A stretch of 23,658 bases of DNA from Lachnospiraceae bacterium UBA7205 (GTDB taxonomy: Bacteria; Bacillota; Clostridia; Lachnospirales; Lachnospiraceae): positions 50,899 to 74,556 of the forward strand of contig DKUL01000015.1 of assembly GCA_002490665.1 (NCBI GenBank), given 5' to 3'. This document shows, one piece after another, positions 1 through 7,099 of the stretch. The position numbers were made by a program, and so were the translations under genes. The notes under the pieces are model-generated. The model did no database searches, was not told the DNA's origin, and worked only from the letters and a program-made list of their open reading frames with translations. Within the stretch, counting starts at the first letter, position 1. Every line of letters begins with the position of its first letter.

Positions 1-280
1 GCAAGTGCAACAGAAATGTACCGCCAGTGTCCCTGCACTGCAGGGATTCTGGTAAGGGTGGAAGGGTGGTGTAAGGGACCACCGCCTCCGCGGTAACGGG
101 GAGGGCACATGTAAACCCCATCCGAAGCAAGGCCAAATAGGAAACGACAGGCTTGCCCGGCCTGTTTTCAGGTAGGCCGCTTGAGGCTGCCGGCAACGGC
201 AGTCCTAGATAGATGATCATTCGTGCTGCCAGAGTCTGGCGGTGCCGACATAACCCGGCTTATCGCTGCGGTTGCGCTTA
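1..280 (+). ncRNA. rnpB: RNase P RNA, 3' portion (partial at window start)
   Basis: The catalytic RNA of ribonuclease P, which trims the 5' leaders of tRNA precursors. The window begins inside the gene. Conserved blocks are visible: GGTAAGGGTGGAAGGGTG followed by a GTAAGGGACCACCG block, the GCAAGGCCAAATAGG segment, CCTAGATAGATGATCA near 205-220, and ACATAACCCGGCTTAT at 248-263, which is the conserved 3' core close to the end of the molecule. The exact 3' end is not certain because the 5' strand of the terminal helix (P1) lies outside the window; an intrinsic terminator at 284-315 sets an outer limit. Identification is by recognised sequence blocks, not by a covariance model. Confidence 0.93.
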
Positions 281-283
281 TTG

Positions 284-315
284 AATACTCTGGCAGCTGA
301 TGCCAGGGTATTTTT
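284..315 (+). terminator. Intrinsic terminator of rnpB
   Basis: A 12-bp stem (AATACTCTGGCA with TGCCAGGGTATT, one G-U pair) and a 5-nt loop run into TTTTT at 311-315. It lies just after the RNase P RNA core and before a new promoter, so it most likely ends the rnpB transcript. Confidence 0.85.
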
Positions 316-319
316 ACCA

Positions 320-347
320 TTGGCACTACAGTCGTTTTTTGTAGAAT
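320..347 (+). promoter_or_regulatory. Sigma-A-like promoter for the L,D-transpeptidase unit
   Basis: TTGGCA at 320-325 and TAGAAT at 342-347 are separated by 16 bp. The pair follows the rnpB terminator and precedes the start codon at 377, leaving a leader of about 20-25 nt that includes a GGGGG ribosome binding site. Consensus match only. Confidence 0.55.
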
Positions 348-376
348 TATCAGTTTTATTGTTGTGGGGGATATTT

Positions 377-1951
377 ATGCAGAAAGGGAAAAAGGCGCTT
401 GTCATCGCCGCTGCAGCGGTAAGCTTCATTGCCGTTGTGTATTTTGGATTTACGCTGTTTTTTACGGATCATTTTTATATGAACACGATTATCAACGGTG
501 TGGACTATTCAGCATGCTCTGTTGAAGTCGTGCAAAACCGTATCATGGATACTTCCGGCCATTATAGCCTGACGATAAACGGCAGGGATGGAATGTCAGA
601 TAGGATAACATCATCTGACATCGCACTCCGTTCGGTATTCGGGGATGAGTTTGAAGAAGTGATTGCAGGGCAGAATGCCTTTCTATGGCCGTTCTCGCTT
701 TTCCAAAAGTCCGAGCATACGGTGGATACGGTGGTTACATACTCCAAGGAGGAATTGGAACGCAGGATTGATGCGCTTTGTTTTTTTCAGCCGGAAAATA
801 TCAGGCAGCCGCGGAATGCATACTTAAGCGATTATACAGAAGAAGGCTATCAGGTCATTCCCGAGGATAAAGGAACCGTTCCGGTACGCCAGAAGATATA
901 CCGTGCAGTGGAGGAGGCTGTCGATACGCTTGCGGATTCGGTGAACCTGGATGAGAAGGACTGCTATACCAGTGCGCGGGTTACGTCGTCGGACAGTGAG
1001 CTGCAGCGGATATGTGAACAGAAGAACCGCCTTACCGGCGTGACGATTACCTATACGTTTGGCGAGGATGTTGAGGTGCTCGACGGGAATACGATAAAGG
1101 ACTGGCTGATAGAGGAGGATGGAAAGTATGACATCGACGCCGAACTTGCGCGGGAGTATGTGAACGGCATCGCAAAAAAATACGACACGCTTGGGAAAAA
1201 GCGGGAGTTCCAGACGACAAACGGCGAGACGATTACAATCACGGAAGGGGCATACGGATGGTGGATGAACCGTTCGCAGGAGACAGAGGAACTTGTGGAA
1301 CAGATTAAAAAAGGAAAGAGCGGGCAAAGGACGCCCGTGTATCGTGCGCAGGCAGCGCAGTACGGTGAGAATGATATTGGGGACTCCTATGTGGAAATCG
1401 ATTTGACGAGCCAGCATTTGTGGGTTTACAAGGAAGGGCAGCTGGTGGAAGAGACGGATTTTGTATCAGGCAATGTCAGCAGGGGATATAGTACCCCGGT
1501 TGGGATTTACAGCATTACATACAAAGAGCGCAATGCCACCCTGCGGGGAGCGAATTATGCCTCGCATGTGGATTACTGGATGCCGTTTAACGGAAACGTC
1601 GGAATGCATGACGCTTCCTGGAGAAACGCATTTGGCGAGGATATCTATCTGCGGGGCGGCTCACACGGATGTGTCAACCTTCCCGTCAAGAAGGCAGAAG
1701 CGATTTATGAATATGTGGAACAGGGAGAGCCGGTGATAGTCTATGGCGGAAAATCATCCGTTCCAAGGGTGGAGCAGCCGCCGGAGCCACAGCCAGAGGA
1801 AACGGCGGTACCTGAGCTGACGCCGGAGCAGCAGCTACAGCTTTTGATTGATGCTGGGCTGGTGAACCCGGATGGGACGCCTGTACAGCAGCCGCAGGAA
1901 GTGGCGCAGGAACTGCCATTGGAGGCGCCTCAGGAAGTGGCTGGAATGTAA
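377..1951 (+). CDS. Membrane-anchored L,D-transpeptidase (YkuD domain)
   Basis: Cross-links peptidoglycan by making 3-3 peptide bridges, or attaches proteins to the wall, outside the membrane. I chose ATG 377 over an upstream ATG at 272 because the longer form would run back through the rnpB terminator and because GTGGGGG precedes 377. The 524-residue protein starts with a basic stretch and one membrane segment (about residues 6-28). A long middle region resembles the paired PG_binding_4 domains found in Clostridial enzymes of this type. The YkuD domain begins near YVEIDLTSQHLWVY and ends at the catalytic motif GGSHGCVNLP, with the nucleophile at Cys432; the upstream GMHD histidine is the expected partner. 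The C-terminal tail is rich in Pro, Glu and Gln. It is followed after 3 bp by a membrane-anchored protease, so the two are probably co-transcribed. Whether it makes cross-links or anchors proteins cannot be told from the sequence. Confidence 0.92.
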   Translation: MQKGKKALVIAAAAVSFIAVVYFGFTLFFTDHFYMNTIINGVDYSACSVEVVQNRIMDTSGHYSLTINGRDGMSDRITSSDIALRSVFGDEFEEVIAGQNAFLWPFSLFQKSEHTVDTVVTYSKEELERRIDALCFFQPENIRQPRNAYLSDYTEEGYQVIPEDKGTVPVRQKIYRAVEEAVDTLADSVNLDEKDCYTSARVTSSDSELQRICEQKNRLTGVTITYTFGEDVEVLDGNTIKDWLIEEDGKYDIDAELAREYVNGIAKKYDTLGKKREFQTTNGETITITEGAYGWWMNRSQETEELVEQIKKGKSGQRTPVYRAQAAQYGENDIGDSYVEIDLTSQHLWVYKEGQLVEETDFVSGNVSRGYSTPVGIYSITYKERNATLRGANYASHVDYWMPFNGNVGMHDASWRNAFGEDIYLRGGSHGCVNLPVKKAEAIYEYVEQGEPVIVYGGKSSVPRVEQPPEPQPEETAVPELTPEQQLQLLIDAGLVNPDGTPVQQPQEVAQELPLEAPQEVAGM

Positions 1952-1954
1952 GCG

Positions 1955-2788
1955 ATGAAAAAAGCGACAGGTATTTTACTGGCAGTCCAGGCGGCAGCAA
2001 TATTATCTGTGCTCATAATCAGATGGTGCTGCTGTCAATATGACTTTGCGGTCATGCCGTGTGTGTCTGATGTGGCTGCAAAGAGTGCGGCGAATGCAGC
2101 TGGATTGAATGCACCAGGGGAAAATGAACAAAGTGTGGAGGATATGGTCATGCAGATCGTATATCAGCTTGCAAGGCGCAGCGTGGTGAAGGTGACGGTG
2201 AAGGATTCCGCAGGAAGCGGCATTATATGGAAGATTGACGATGGGATTGTAATTGCATCCAGCAGGCACCTTCTGTTAAAGGATGTCAGCGCGGAGGTTA
2301 CATTTGGCAATCAGGAGACTGCAAAAGCCGCGGTAATGGGATATTCACAGCAGTATGATATCGGATTTGTCAGGATACCAGAGAAATCAGTGACAGGCAG
2401 TATCCTGCGGGACATCTATGAGGCAGTCCCCCTATTGTACGAATCAGAGTCGGAGGAAGCAAGAAAAACATTTGGGCAGGGTTATGCCGGACAGCGTGTG
2501 ATGCAGGTGGGTGCAGTCCTTGACAAGGAGACGGCAAACTTTTCATCGGGCAGTATAAAGGGGCTTCATTTCGTTCCATTGTTCAATACAAACGTACTGG
2601 AGACGGCGTGTTTTTCAAGGGCCGGCATGTCCGGCGGCGGCGTGTTTGACGAAAGCGGGCGGCTTCTTGGAATGATTTCCGGCGGAGACGTTCCGGAAAA
2701 CGCTGAAAAGCGGGAGGCGGAACTTACCTACAGCATTCCGCCTGCCCTGATACAAATGGAATATGAGAAAATATTGGAAGACACATAA
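1955..2788 (+). CDS. Membrane-anchored trypsin-like serine protease, no PDZ domain
   Basis: A 277-residue protein with an N-terminal membrane segment (about residues 5-23) ending in WCCC, a run of three cysteines that might be lipidated or disulfide-bonded. The rest resembles the protease half of HtrA/DegP (S1C family). By eye the catalytic triad is His105 (ASSRHLL), Asp135 (YDIGF) and Ser226 in GMSGGGVFD, the usual HtrA active-site loop. No PDZ domain follows, since the protein stops soon after the protease fold. It starts 3 bp after the L,D-transpeptidase stop codon, which suggests translational coupling and a shared role at the cell surface. The serine context is strong; the histidine and aspartate assignments are less certain because the flanking sequence is divergent. 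Substrate unknown. Confidence 0.8.
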   Translation: MKKATGILLAVQAAAILSVLIIRWCCCQYDFAVMPCVSDVAAKSAANAAGLNAPGENEQSVEDMVMQIVYQLARRSVVKVTVKDSAGSGIIWKIDDGIVIASSRHLLLKDVSAEVTFGNQETAKAAVMGYSQQYDIGFVRIPEKSVTGSILRDIYEAVPLLYESESEEARKTFGQGYAGQRVMQVGAVLDKETANFSSGSIKGLHFVPLFNTNVLETACFSRAGMSGGGVFDESGRLLGMISGGDVPENAEKREAELTYSIPPALIQMEYEKILEDT

Positions 2789-3293
2789 CGGACTGGGGTG
2801 TGGAAAATTGGTAAGGCCAGAGGGAAACAGAAGAATTTCAAAAATAGATGCATATCTGAACTGTGCGGAAAACTTTGCATACAGGAGCACCTGCATCAAG
2901 AGAAAGTATGGCGCGGTCATCGTCAAGGATGACGCAGTGATATCAACCGGATATAACGGTTCCCCCAGGGGGTTTGAAAACTGCTGCGACATCGGGGAAT
3001 GCCCGCGCATCCGGATGAATATGCACCAGGGGCAGGGATATGCCATTTGCAGGGCGGTTCACGCGGAGGCGAACGCCCTGTTAAACTGTTCGCGGGAACA
3101 GACGCTGGGGGCTGATTTGTATCTTGCTGGCATCAATCCGGATGACTTGTCCGTGCACAAGGCAAAACCATGTCCGCTGTGTGCGCGCATGATTATCCAG
3201 GCGGGAATCAGGAACGTATATCTGAGAAAAGGCGAGGGCGCCGAAAACTATGAGGAAATACCGGCTGTGGAGCTTGAATGGTATGTGCGGTAA
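2763..3293 (+). CDS. dCMP deaminase-type (ComEB-like) zinc deaminase
   Basis: Belongs to the cytidine/deoxycytidylate deaminase family, which converts dCMP to dUMP for dTTP synthesis; in Bacillus the relative ComEB sits in the competence locus. Zinc and catalytic motifs are plain: HAEANALLN (His ligand and catalytic Glu) and PCPLCARMI (two Cys ligands). The substrate-loop sequence GYNGSPRGFENC is typical of dCMP deaminases. The ATG at 2763 overlaps the protease gene by 26 bp; an in-frame TTG at 2808, preceded by GGGGTGTGG, would give a 161-residue protein that begins closer to the family's usual N-terminus (RISKIDAYLN), so the true start is uncertain. Likely last gene of the transpeptidase-protease unit. 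Cytoplasmic. Confidence 0.87.
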   Translation: MRKYWKTHNGLGCGKLVRPEGNRRISKIDAYLNCAENFAYRSTCIKRKYGAVIVKDDAVISTGYNGSPRGFENCCDIGECPRIRMNMHQGQGYAICRAVHAEANALLNCSREQTLGADLYLAGINPDDLSVHKAKPCPLCARMIIQAGIRNVYLRKGEGAENYEEIPAVELEWYVR

Positions 3294-3350
3294 AAGTTCA
3301 GCCAGACCTAAGCTGTATTTCATAATTCATTGAAATTTAATATATCAAAT

Positions 3351-3380
3351 ATGGCATTTTGGCATCGTTTGTGATAAGAT
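3351..3380 (+). promoter_or_regulatory. Possible promoter for the metal-chaperone GTPase pair
   Basis: An extended -10 element, TGATAAGAT (3372-3380), has a partial -35, ATGGCA (3351-3356), 18 bp upstream. The surrounding 130 bp are AT-rich and hold no gene. I did not see a convincing Zur-type palindrome, so control by zinc is only a guess from gene content. Confidence 0.4.
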
Positions 3381-3421
3381 GAAAAATTAGAGATAAAGTA
3401 CGATTTAGGAGGTTATGTAAA

Positions 3422-4531
3422 ATGACAAAGATAGATATTTTCTCTGGTTTTTTGGGGGCAGGAAAAACGACACTGATTAAAAAGCTTTTAAAGGAAGCGC
3501 TTGACGCATCCAAAGTGGTGCTGATTGAAAATGAGTTTGGCGAGATTGGCATTGACGGCGGTTTTTTGAAGGAGGCAGGCGTTGAAATCAAGGAGATGAA
3601 TTCAGGCTGCATCTGCTGTTCGCTTGTAGGTGATTTTGGCAGCTCCCTGAAGGAGGTAATCGAGACCTACCATCCGGAGAGAATCCTGATTGAGCCGTCT
3701 GGCGTCGGAAAGCTTTCGGATGTGATGAAGGCGGTACAGAATGTGGAAACGGATGTCGAGACAGAGCTCAACAGCGCGGTGGTTGTCGTTGACGCAAACA
3801 AGTGCAAGATGTATGCAAAGAATTTTGGGGAATTTTTCCTGAACCAGATTACGCATGCAGGGACAATCATCCTCAGCAGGACAGCGGATATCAGTGAGGG
3901 CAAGCTGAACACGGCGCTTGAGATTATCCGTGCGCATAATGACAAGGCGACAGTTATCACCACACCATGGGACGAGCTTGACGGAAAGAAAATTCTTGAG
4001 ACGATAGAGAATGCAAAGGATTTAGAGGCAGAGCTTATGGCGGAGGTTGCCAGGATGCATGACGAGCATGAACATCACCATCATGACCATGATGAGCATG
4101 AGCATCACCACCATGACCATGACGAACATGAGCATCATCATGACCATGATGAGCATGAACATCACCATCATGACCATGACGAACATGAGCATCACCATGA
4201 CCATGGTGCGGACTGCACCTGTGGATGTCATGACCATGACCATCATCACCATGCAGACGACATCTTCACAAGCTGGGGATTTGAGACACCGGCAGCCTAT
4301 ACGGAGGCAGAGCTGGAGCATATCCTGGAGGAGCTCGAGGACGAAAAGAAATACGGTTCCATTCTCCGTGCAAAGGGCATGGTTTCGGCAGGGGACGGTT
4401 CATGGCTCAACTTTGACTATGTTCCGGGAGAGCGCAACGTGCGTCCCGGCGCTGCGGAGGTTACAGGGAAAATCTGCGTGATTGGTGCGGAACTTAACGA
4501 AGAAAGCTTAAAGGAATTGTTCAGCAAATAG
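3422..4531 (+). CDS. COG0523 (CobW/G3E) metallochaperone GTPase with histidine-rich insert
   Basis: COG0523 GTPases deliver or guard metals such as zinc, nickel or cobalt. Motifs in this 369-residue protein: Walker A GFLGAGKT (residues 9-16), the family metal-binding CxCC as CICC (Cys63, 65, 66), and a Walker-B-like IEPSG segment. The nucleotide-specificity motif, normally NKxD, reads SRTAD here (near 152-156). Residues about 212-280 are an almost pure His/Asp/Glu tract followed by DCTCGCHDHD, a large metal-binding linker placed between the GTPase and the CobW C-terminal domain (about 280-369). The start is set by AGGAGG 8 nt upstream. A second COG0523 gene follows after 24 bp. Which metal is handled cannot be read from sequence; zinc or nickel is the usual inference for His-rich members. 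Confidence 0.9.
   Translation: MTKIDIFSGFLGAGKTTLIKKLLKEALDASKVVLIENEFGEIGIDGGFLKEAGVEIKEMNSGCICCSLVGDFGSSLKEVIETYHPERILIEPSGVGKLSDVMKAVQNVETDVETELNSAVVVVDANKCKMYAKNFGEFFLNQITHAGTIILSRTADISEGKLNTALEIIRAHNDKATVITTPWDELDGKKILETIENAKDLEAELMAEVARMHDEHEHHHHDHDEHEHHHHDHDEHEHHHDHDEHEHHHHDHDEHEHHHDHGADCTCGCHDHDHHHHADDIFTSWGFETPAAYTEAELEHILEELEDEKKYGSILRAKGMVSAGDGSWLNFDYVPGERNVRPGAAEVTGKICVIGAELNEESLKELFSK
4061..4256 (+). repeat. In-gene tandem repeat encoding the His/Asp/Glu metal-binding tract
   Basis: About six imperfect units of 24-30 bp built from CATGACCATGATGAGCATG-like sequence and blocks of CATCACCAC encode alternating HDHDEHEHHH blocks. Unit length varies by whole codons, so the frame is kept. 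Such an array can expand or contract by replication slippage. Confidence 0.85.
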
Positions 4532-4555
4532 TCTTATGCGAGGATTGGAGAAATT

Positions 4556-5488
4556 ATGAAGCCGGTATACATTATTAACGGATTTTTGGAGAGCGGCAAG
4601 ACGGAGTTTATTTCTTATACACTTTCACAGCCCTATTTTCAGACAAGGGGTACCACGCTTCTGATATTGTGCGAGGAAGGCGAGACGGAATATGACGAGG
4701 ATATCCTGAAGCGAAGCCGGACAATTGTGGAAGTGGTGGACGAGGAAGGGCAGATGACTGCCGCCAATATGATTGAGCTGGAAAAGAAATACAAGCCGGA
4801 GCGTATTATTATTGAGTACAACGGCATGTGGAATTTTAAGAACCTGAAAATGCCATGGCACTGGAAGGTTGAGCAGCAGATTACGACGATAGACGCATCG
4901 ACCTTCCAGAATTACTACACCAATATGCGTTCGCTTCTGGCGGAGATGATTCGGAAATCGGAGCTGATTATCTTTAACCGCTGTGACGGCCTGACAGACC
5001 AGCTTGGCAGCTTTAAGAGAAACGTAAAGGCTGTCAATCCGCAGGCAGAGATTATCTTTGAGGATAAGGACGGTGAAGTCAGCCAGATTTTTGAGGAAGA
5101 CCTGCCATATGACTTAAAGGACGAAAAGCTGGATTTGGACGATTACGGTTACGGTATTTTTTATCTGGATGCCATGGATAACCTTGACCGGTACCTTGAT
5201 AAGACCGTCAGGTTCAAGGCAATGGTGCTGAAACCGGAGAACAGCAATGATGAATATTTTGTCCCGGGGAGAATGGCAATGACCTGCTGTGCGGATGACA
5301 TGGCATTTCTGGGATATGCATGCAAATACGACAAATGCAGTGAACTTGCAAACAAGGACTGGGTGGAGGTGACAGCCACTGTCCACAGGGAATTCTGGAA
5401 GGATTACAACGGAGAGGGACCGGTGCTTCACGCTGTCAGCGTGGAACCGACGAAAAAGCCAAAGGATGAAATATTGAATTTCTCATAA
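4556..5488 (+). CDS. COG0523-type GTPase fused to a DUF1980 (YcgQ/TIGR03943-like) domain
   Basis: The N-terminal half (about residues 1-190) is a CobW-like GTPase: Walker A GFLESGKT (9-16), IIEYNG in the Walker B region and NRCD (141-144) in place of NKxD. The family CxCC metal motif is absent. The C-terminal third (about 205-310) does not look like a CobW C-terminal domain. It resembles the DUF1980/TIGR03943 domain of Bacillus YcgQ: GRMAMTCCADDMAFLGY with the paired Cys244-Cys245, then a WVEVTATV strand. In Bacillus-type operons YcgQ is a separate protein next to a YcgR permease and a COG0523 gene, so here two partners seem joined in one chain. No permease gene is present nearby. The gene follows the His-rich GTPase by 24 bp, with GAGGATTGGAG upstream of the ATG, and ends in a strong terminator, so the two form one operon. 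GTPase assignment firm; fusion reading moderately firm. Confidence 0.82.
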   Translation: MKPVYIINGFLESGKTEFISYTLSQPYFQTRGTTLLILCEEGETEYDEDILKRSRTIVEVVDEEGQMTAANMIELEKKYKPERIIIEYNGMWNFKNLKMPWHWKVEQQITTIDASTFQNYYTNMRSLLAEMIRKSELIIFNRCDGLTDQLGSFKRNVKAVNPQAEIIFEDKDGEVSQIFEEDLPYDLKDEKLDLDDYGYGIFYLDAMDNLDRYLDKTVRFKAMVLKPENSNDEYFVPGRMAMTCCADDMAFLGYACKYDKCSELANKDWVEVTATVHREFWKDYNGEGPVLHAVSVEPTKKPKDEILNFS

Positions 5489-5526
5489 AATATGCGCAGG
5501 GAAAAGCTTCTCCCTGCGCGTATTTT
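5487..5526 (+). terminator. Terminator of the GTPase operon
   Basis: A 16-bp stem, AAAATATGCGCAGGGA with TCCCTGCGCGTATTTT (one G-U pair), around a short loop. It begins inside the stop codon of the second GTPase gene. The A-tract/T-tract symmetry means it could also stop transcription coming from the pyrBI side. Confidence 0.85.
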
Positions 5527-5528
5527 AT

Positions 5529-5665
5529 GTAACAGTTCAGCCTTCGGCTTCCTATTACAGGCATCAAGCCATGCAAAATCGCTTCGCGATGGCTTGATGC
5601 ATCTCAGCCGCTACGTATTCTTACGGACTTTGCAGCAAGTGCAAAGTCCTGGGCTGAACTGTTAC
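5529..5665 (+). repeat. 137-bp structured repeat, copy A (MITE/REPIN-like)
   Basis: Bounded by 14-bp terminal inverted repeats, GTAACAGTTCAGCC and GGCTGAACTGTTAC. It contains internal hairpins: GCC-TTC-GGC near the left end, an 11-bp stem GCATCAAGCCA/TGGCTTGATGC (5561-5600) enclosing a smaller ATCGC-TTC-GCGAT hairpin, and a 10-bp stem GGACTTTGCA/TGCAAAGTCC (5625-5649). It encodes no protein. A second copy lies inverted at 15887-16024 with about 11 substitutions and one indel. Copy A fills the gap between the convergent GTPase operon and pyrI, ending 9 bp from the pyrI stop codon. TAT flanks it on both sides, which might be a short target duplication. Confidence 0.9.
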
Positions 5666-5674
5666 TATTTCATT

Positions 5675-6118
5675 TCATATTTTAAAGGAATCCTTGCTGC
5701 CATATTTTTCTTCGCAGTACTTGCAGCGGTAGATTTCTTTTGCCTCATCTGTCAGTACAAATATGTGCGGCAGCTCCTGCTCGATGGATGTGATGCAGCG
5801 TGGATTTTTGCATTTGAGAACGTTCTTTATCTCTTTTGGGAGGGACAGCGGAAGCTTTTGGACAATTTCACAGTTCTTGACGACGTTGACCGTGATGTTG
5901 TGGTCAAGGAATCCCAAAATGTCAAGGTTTAATGTATTGATGTCACACTCCACTTTCAGAATATCTTTTTTTCCCATCTTTCCGCTTCTGGCGTTTTTGA
6001 TGATTGCCACGGTGCAGTCAAGCTTGTCAAGCCCCAGATGCTTGTAGATGCTCATGCTTTTTCCGGCTTTGATATGGTCAAGGACAAAGCCTTCTTCGAT
6101 TTTTCCTACATTTAACAT
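5675..6118 (-). CDS. pyrI: Aspartate carbamoyltransferase regulatory subunit
   Basis: The regulatory chain of ATCase, which binds ATP, CTP and UTP and passes the allosteric signal to PyrB in the first committed step of pyrimidine synthesis. At 147 residues it is close to the usual length (about 150). The nucleotide-binding domain is N-terminal and the zinc domain C-terminal; the four zinc ligands are Cys103, Cys108, Cys132 and Cys135 (CKNPRC and CKYC). It follows pyrB by 16 bp with an AAGGAGGGAC ribosome binding site, so the two are co-transcribed. No clear terminator follows; the structured repeat and the symmetrical terminator beyond it may serve. Presence of pyrI points to a class B, E. 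coli-like allosteric ATCase. Confidence 0.96.
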   Translation of the reverse strand: MLNVGKIEEGFVLDHIKAGKSMSIYKHLGLDKLDCTVAIIKNARSGKMGKKDILKVECDINTLNLDILGFLDHNITVNVVKNCEIVQKLPLSLPKEIKNVLKCKNPRCITSIEQELPHIFVLTDEAKEIYRCKYCEEKYGSKDSFKI

Positions 6119-6134
6119 GCCACAGTCCCTCCTT

Positions 6135-7049
6135 TTATCCTTCTATCCCTAACAACGTCAGCAGCAGTGCCATGCGCACATAGACGCCGTATTGTACCTG
6201 GCGGAAATAGACCGCCCTGGGATCATCATCAACCTCGACAGATATTTCATTGACACGCGGAAGCGGGTGCAGGACAATCATGTCGGGTTTTGCCAGCTCC
6301 ATTTTTTCCTTGTCAAGGATATAGTAGTCCTTTAACCGTACATAGTCCTCCTCATTGAAAAACCGTTCCTTCTGGACCCTGGTCATATACAGGATGTCAA
6401 GGTCGGGCATGACCTCCTCCAGCTTCCGGACTTCCTGAAAGGAGACATTTTTTTCGCGGAGCATTTCGATAATATAGTCGGGAATGGTGAGCTCTTCCGG
6501 CGATATAAACACGAAATGGATGTTTTCGTAGCGCACGAGCGCATTGATTAGCGAGTGGACTGTGCGTCCGAATTTGAGGTCGCCGCAAAGACCGATTGTA
6601 AAGTTGTCAAGGCGCTTTTTGATGGCGCGGATGGTCAGGAGGTCGGTAAGCGTCTGTGTAGGGTGCTGGTGGCCGCCGTCCCCCGCGTTGATAACCGGAA
6701 TGGAGGAGCGGGAAGCCGCTACCATGGGGGCGCCTTCCTTTGGATGGCGCATGGCGCAGATGTCCGCAAAACATGAAATAACGCGGATGGTGTCCGATAC
6801 GCTCTCGCCCTTTGCGGCTGACGAGGAGTTTGCATCGGAAAAACCAAGAACACTTCCGCCCAGGTTTAACATTGCGGATTCAAAGCTCAGGCGCGTGCGC
6901 GTGCTCGGCTCATAAAAGCAGGTGGCAAGTTTTTTACCCTCGCAGGCATGGGCATACCTGGCAGGATTCTGCTCAATATCTTCCGCGAGGGTAAAAAGCC
7001 TGTCCAGCTCCTCGGTGGAAAAATCAAGCGGACTCATTAAATGTCTCAT
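6135..7049 (-). CDS. pyrB: Aspartate carbamoyltransferase catalytic subunit
   Basis: Condenses carbamoyl phosphate and aspartate to carbamoyl aspartate in the cytoplasm. The 304-residue protein is of normal length and carries the carbamoyl-phosphate motif STRTRLSFE (about residues 51-59), HPTQTLTDLLTI (near 132) and HPLPRV (near 262). The start is set by AGGAGG 6 nt before ATG. It is the first full gene of a pyrBI operon whose leader, 7050 to about 7212, encodes a short U-rich peptide and an attenuator-like hairpin (separate entries), so expression is probably tuned to the UTP pool. Confidence 0.97.
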   Translation of the reverse strand: MRHLMSPLDFSTEELDRLFTLAEDIEQNPARYAHACEGKKLATCFYEPSTRTRLSFESAMLNLGGSVLGFSDANSSSAAKGESVSDTIRVISCFADICAMRHPKEGAPMVAASRSSIPVINAGDGGHQHPTQTLTDLLTIRAIKKRLDNFTIGLCGDLKFGRTVHSLINALVRYENIHFVFISPEELTIPDYIIEMLREKNVSFQEVRKLEEVMPDLDILYMTRVQKERFFNEEDYVRLKDYYILDKEKMELAKPDMIVLHPLPRVNEISVEVDDDPRAVYFRQVQYGVYVRMALLLTLLGIEG

Positions 7050-7072
7050 AGAAACCTCCTAAAAGAATACAC

Positions 7073-7096
7073 AAAAAAAGAGAAATAAATTCTCTT
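7073..7096 (-). terminator. Attenuator-like hairpin before pyrB
   Basis: On the - strand, AAGAGAA (7096-7090), a 5-nt loop, then TTCTCTT (7084-7078) runs straight into five more T residues. The stem is only 7 bp with two G-C pairs, so it would be a weak terminator. Its upstream arm begins 3 nt after the stop codon of the leader peptide, so a ribosome finishing the peptide would cover the stem. It lies about 24 nt before the pyrB start codon. Confidence 0.6.
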
Positions 7097-7099
7097 ATC

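Noticed and set aside
272..376. Longer N-terminus for the L,D-transpeptidase starting at ATG 272
   Set aside because: It would be translated through the 3' end and terminator of rnpB; a promoter and a GGGGG ribosome site place the start at 377.
824..1417. 197-codon - strand frame inside the L,D-transpeptidase gene
   Set aside because: Antisense shadow of a well-supported coding region, with no recognisable protein features.
3294..3421. Zur-type operator before the metal-chaperone GTPase
   Set aside because: The AT-rich stretch has no convincing palindrome of the known type; only a modest promoter can be supported.
4061..4256. CRISPR-like array suggested by regular repeats
   Set aside because: Units are contiguous, vary in length by codons and encode an uninterrupted His/Asp/Glu tract; there are no spacers.
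4022..4321. Met/Val-rich - strand frame opposite the His-rich tract
   Set aside because: Composition is a by-product of the CAT/GAC repeat array read backwards, not a membrane protein.
5492..5932. 146-codon + strand frame after the GTPase operon
   Set aside because: It runs through the terminator and the structured repeat and then antisense to pyrI, which is a clear gene; no ribosome binding site or family resemblance.
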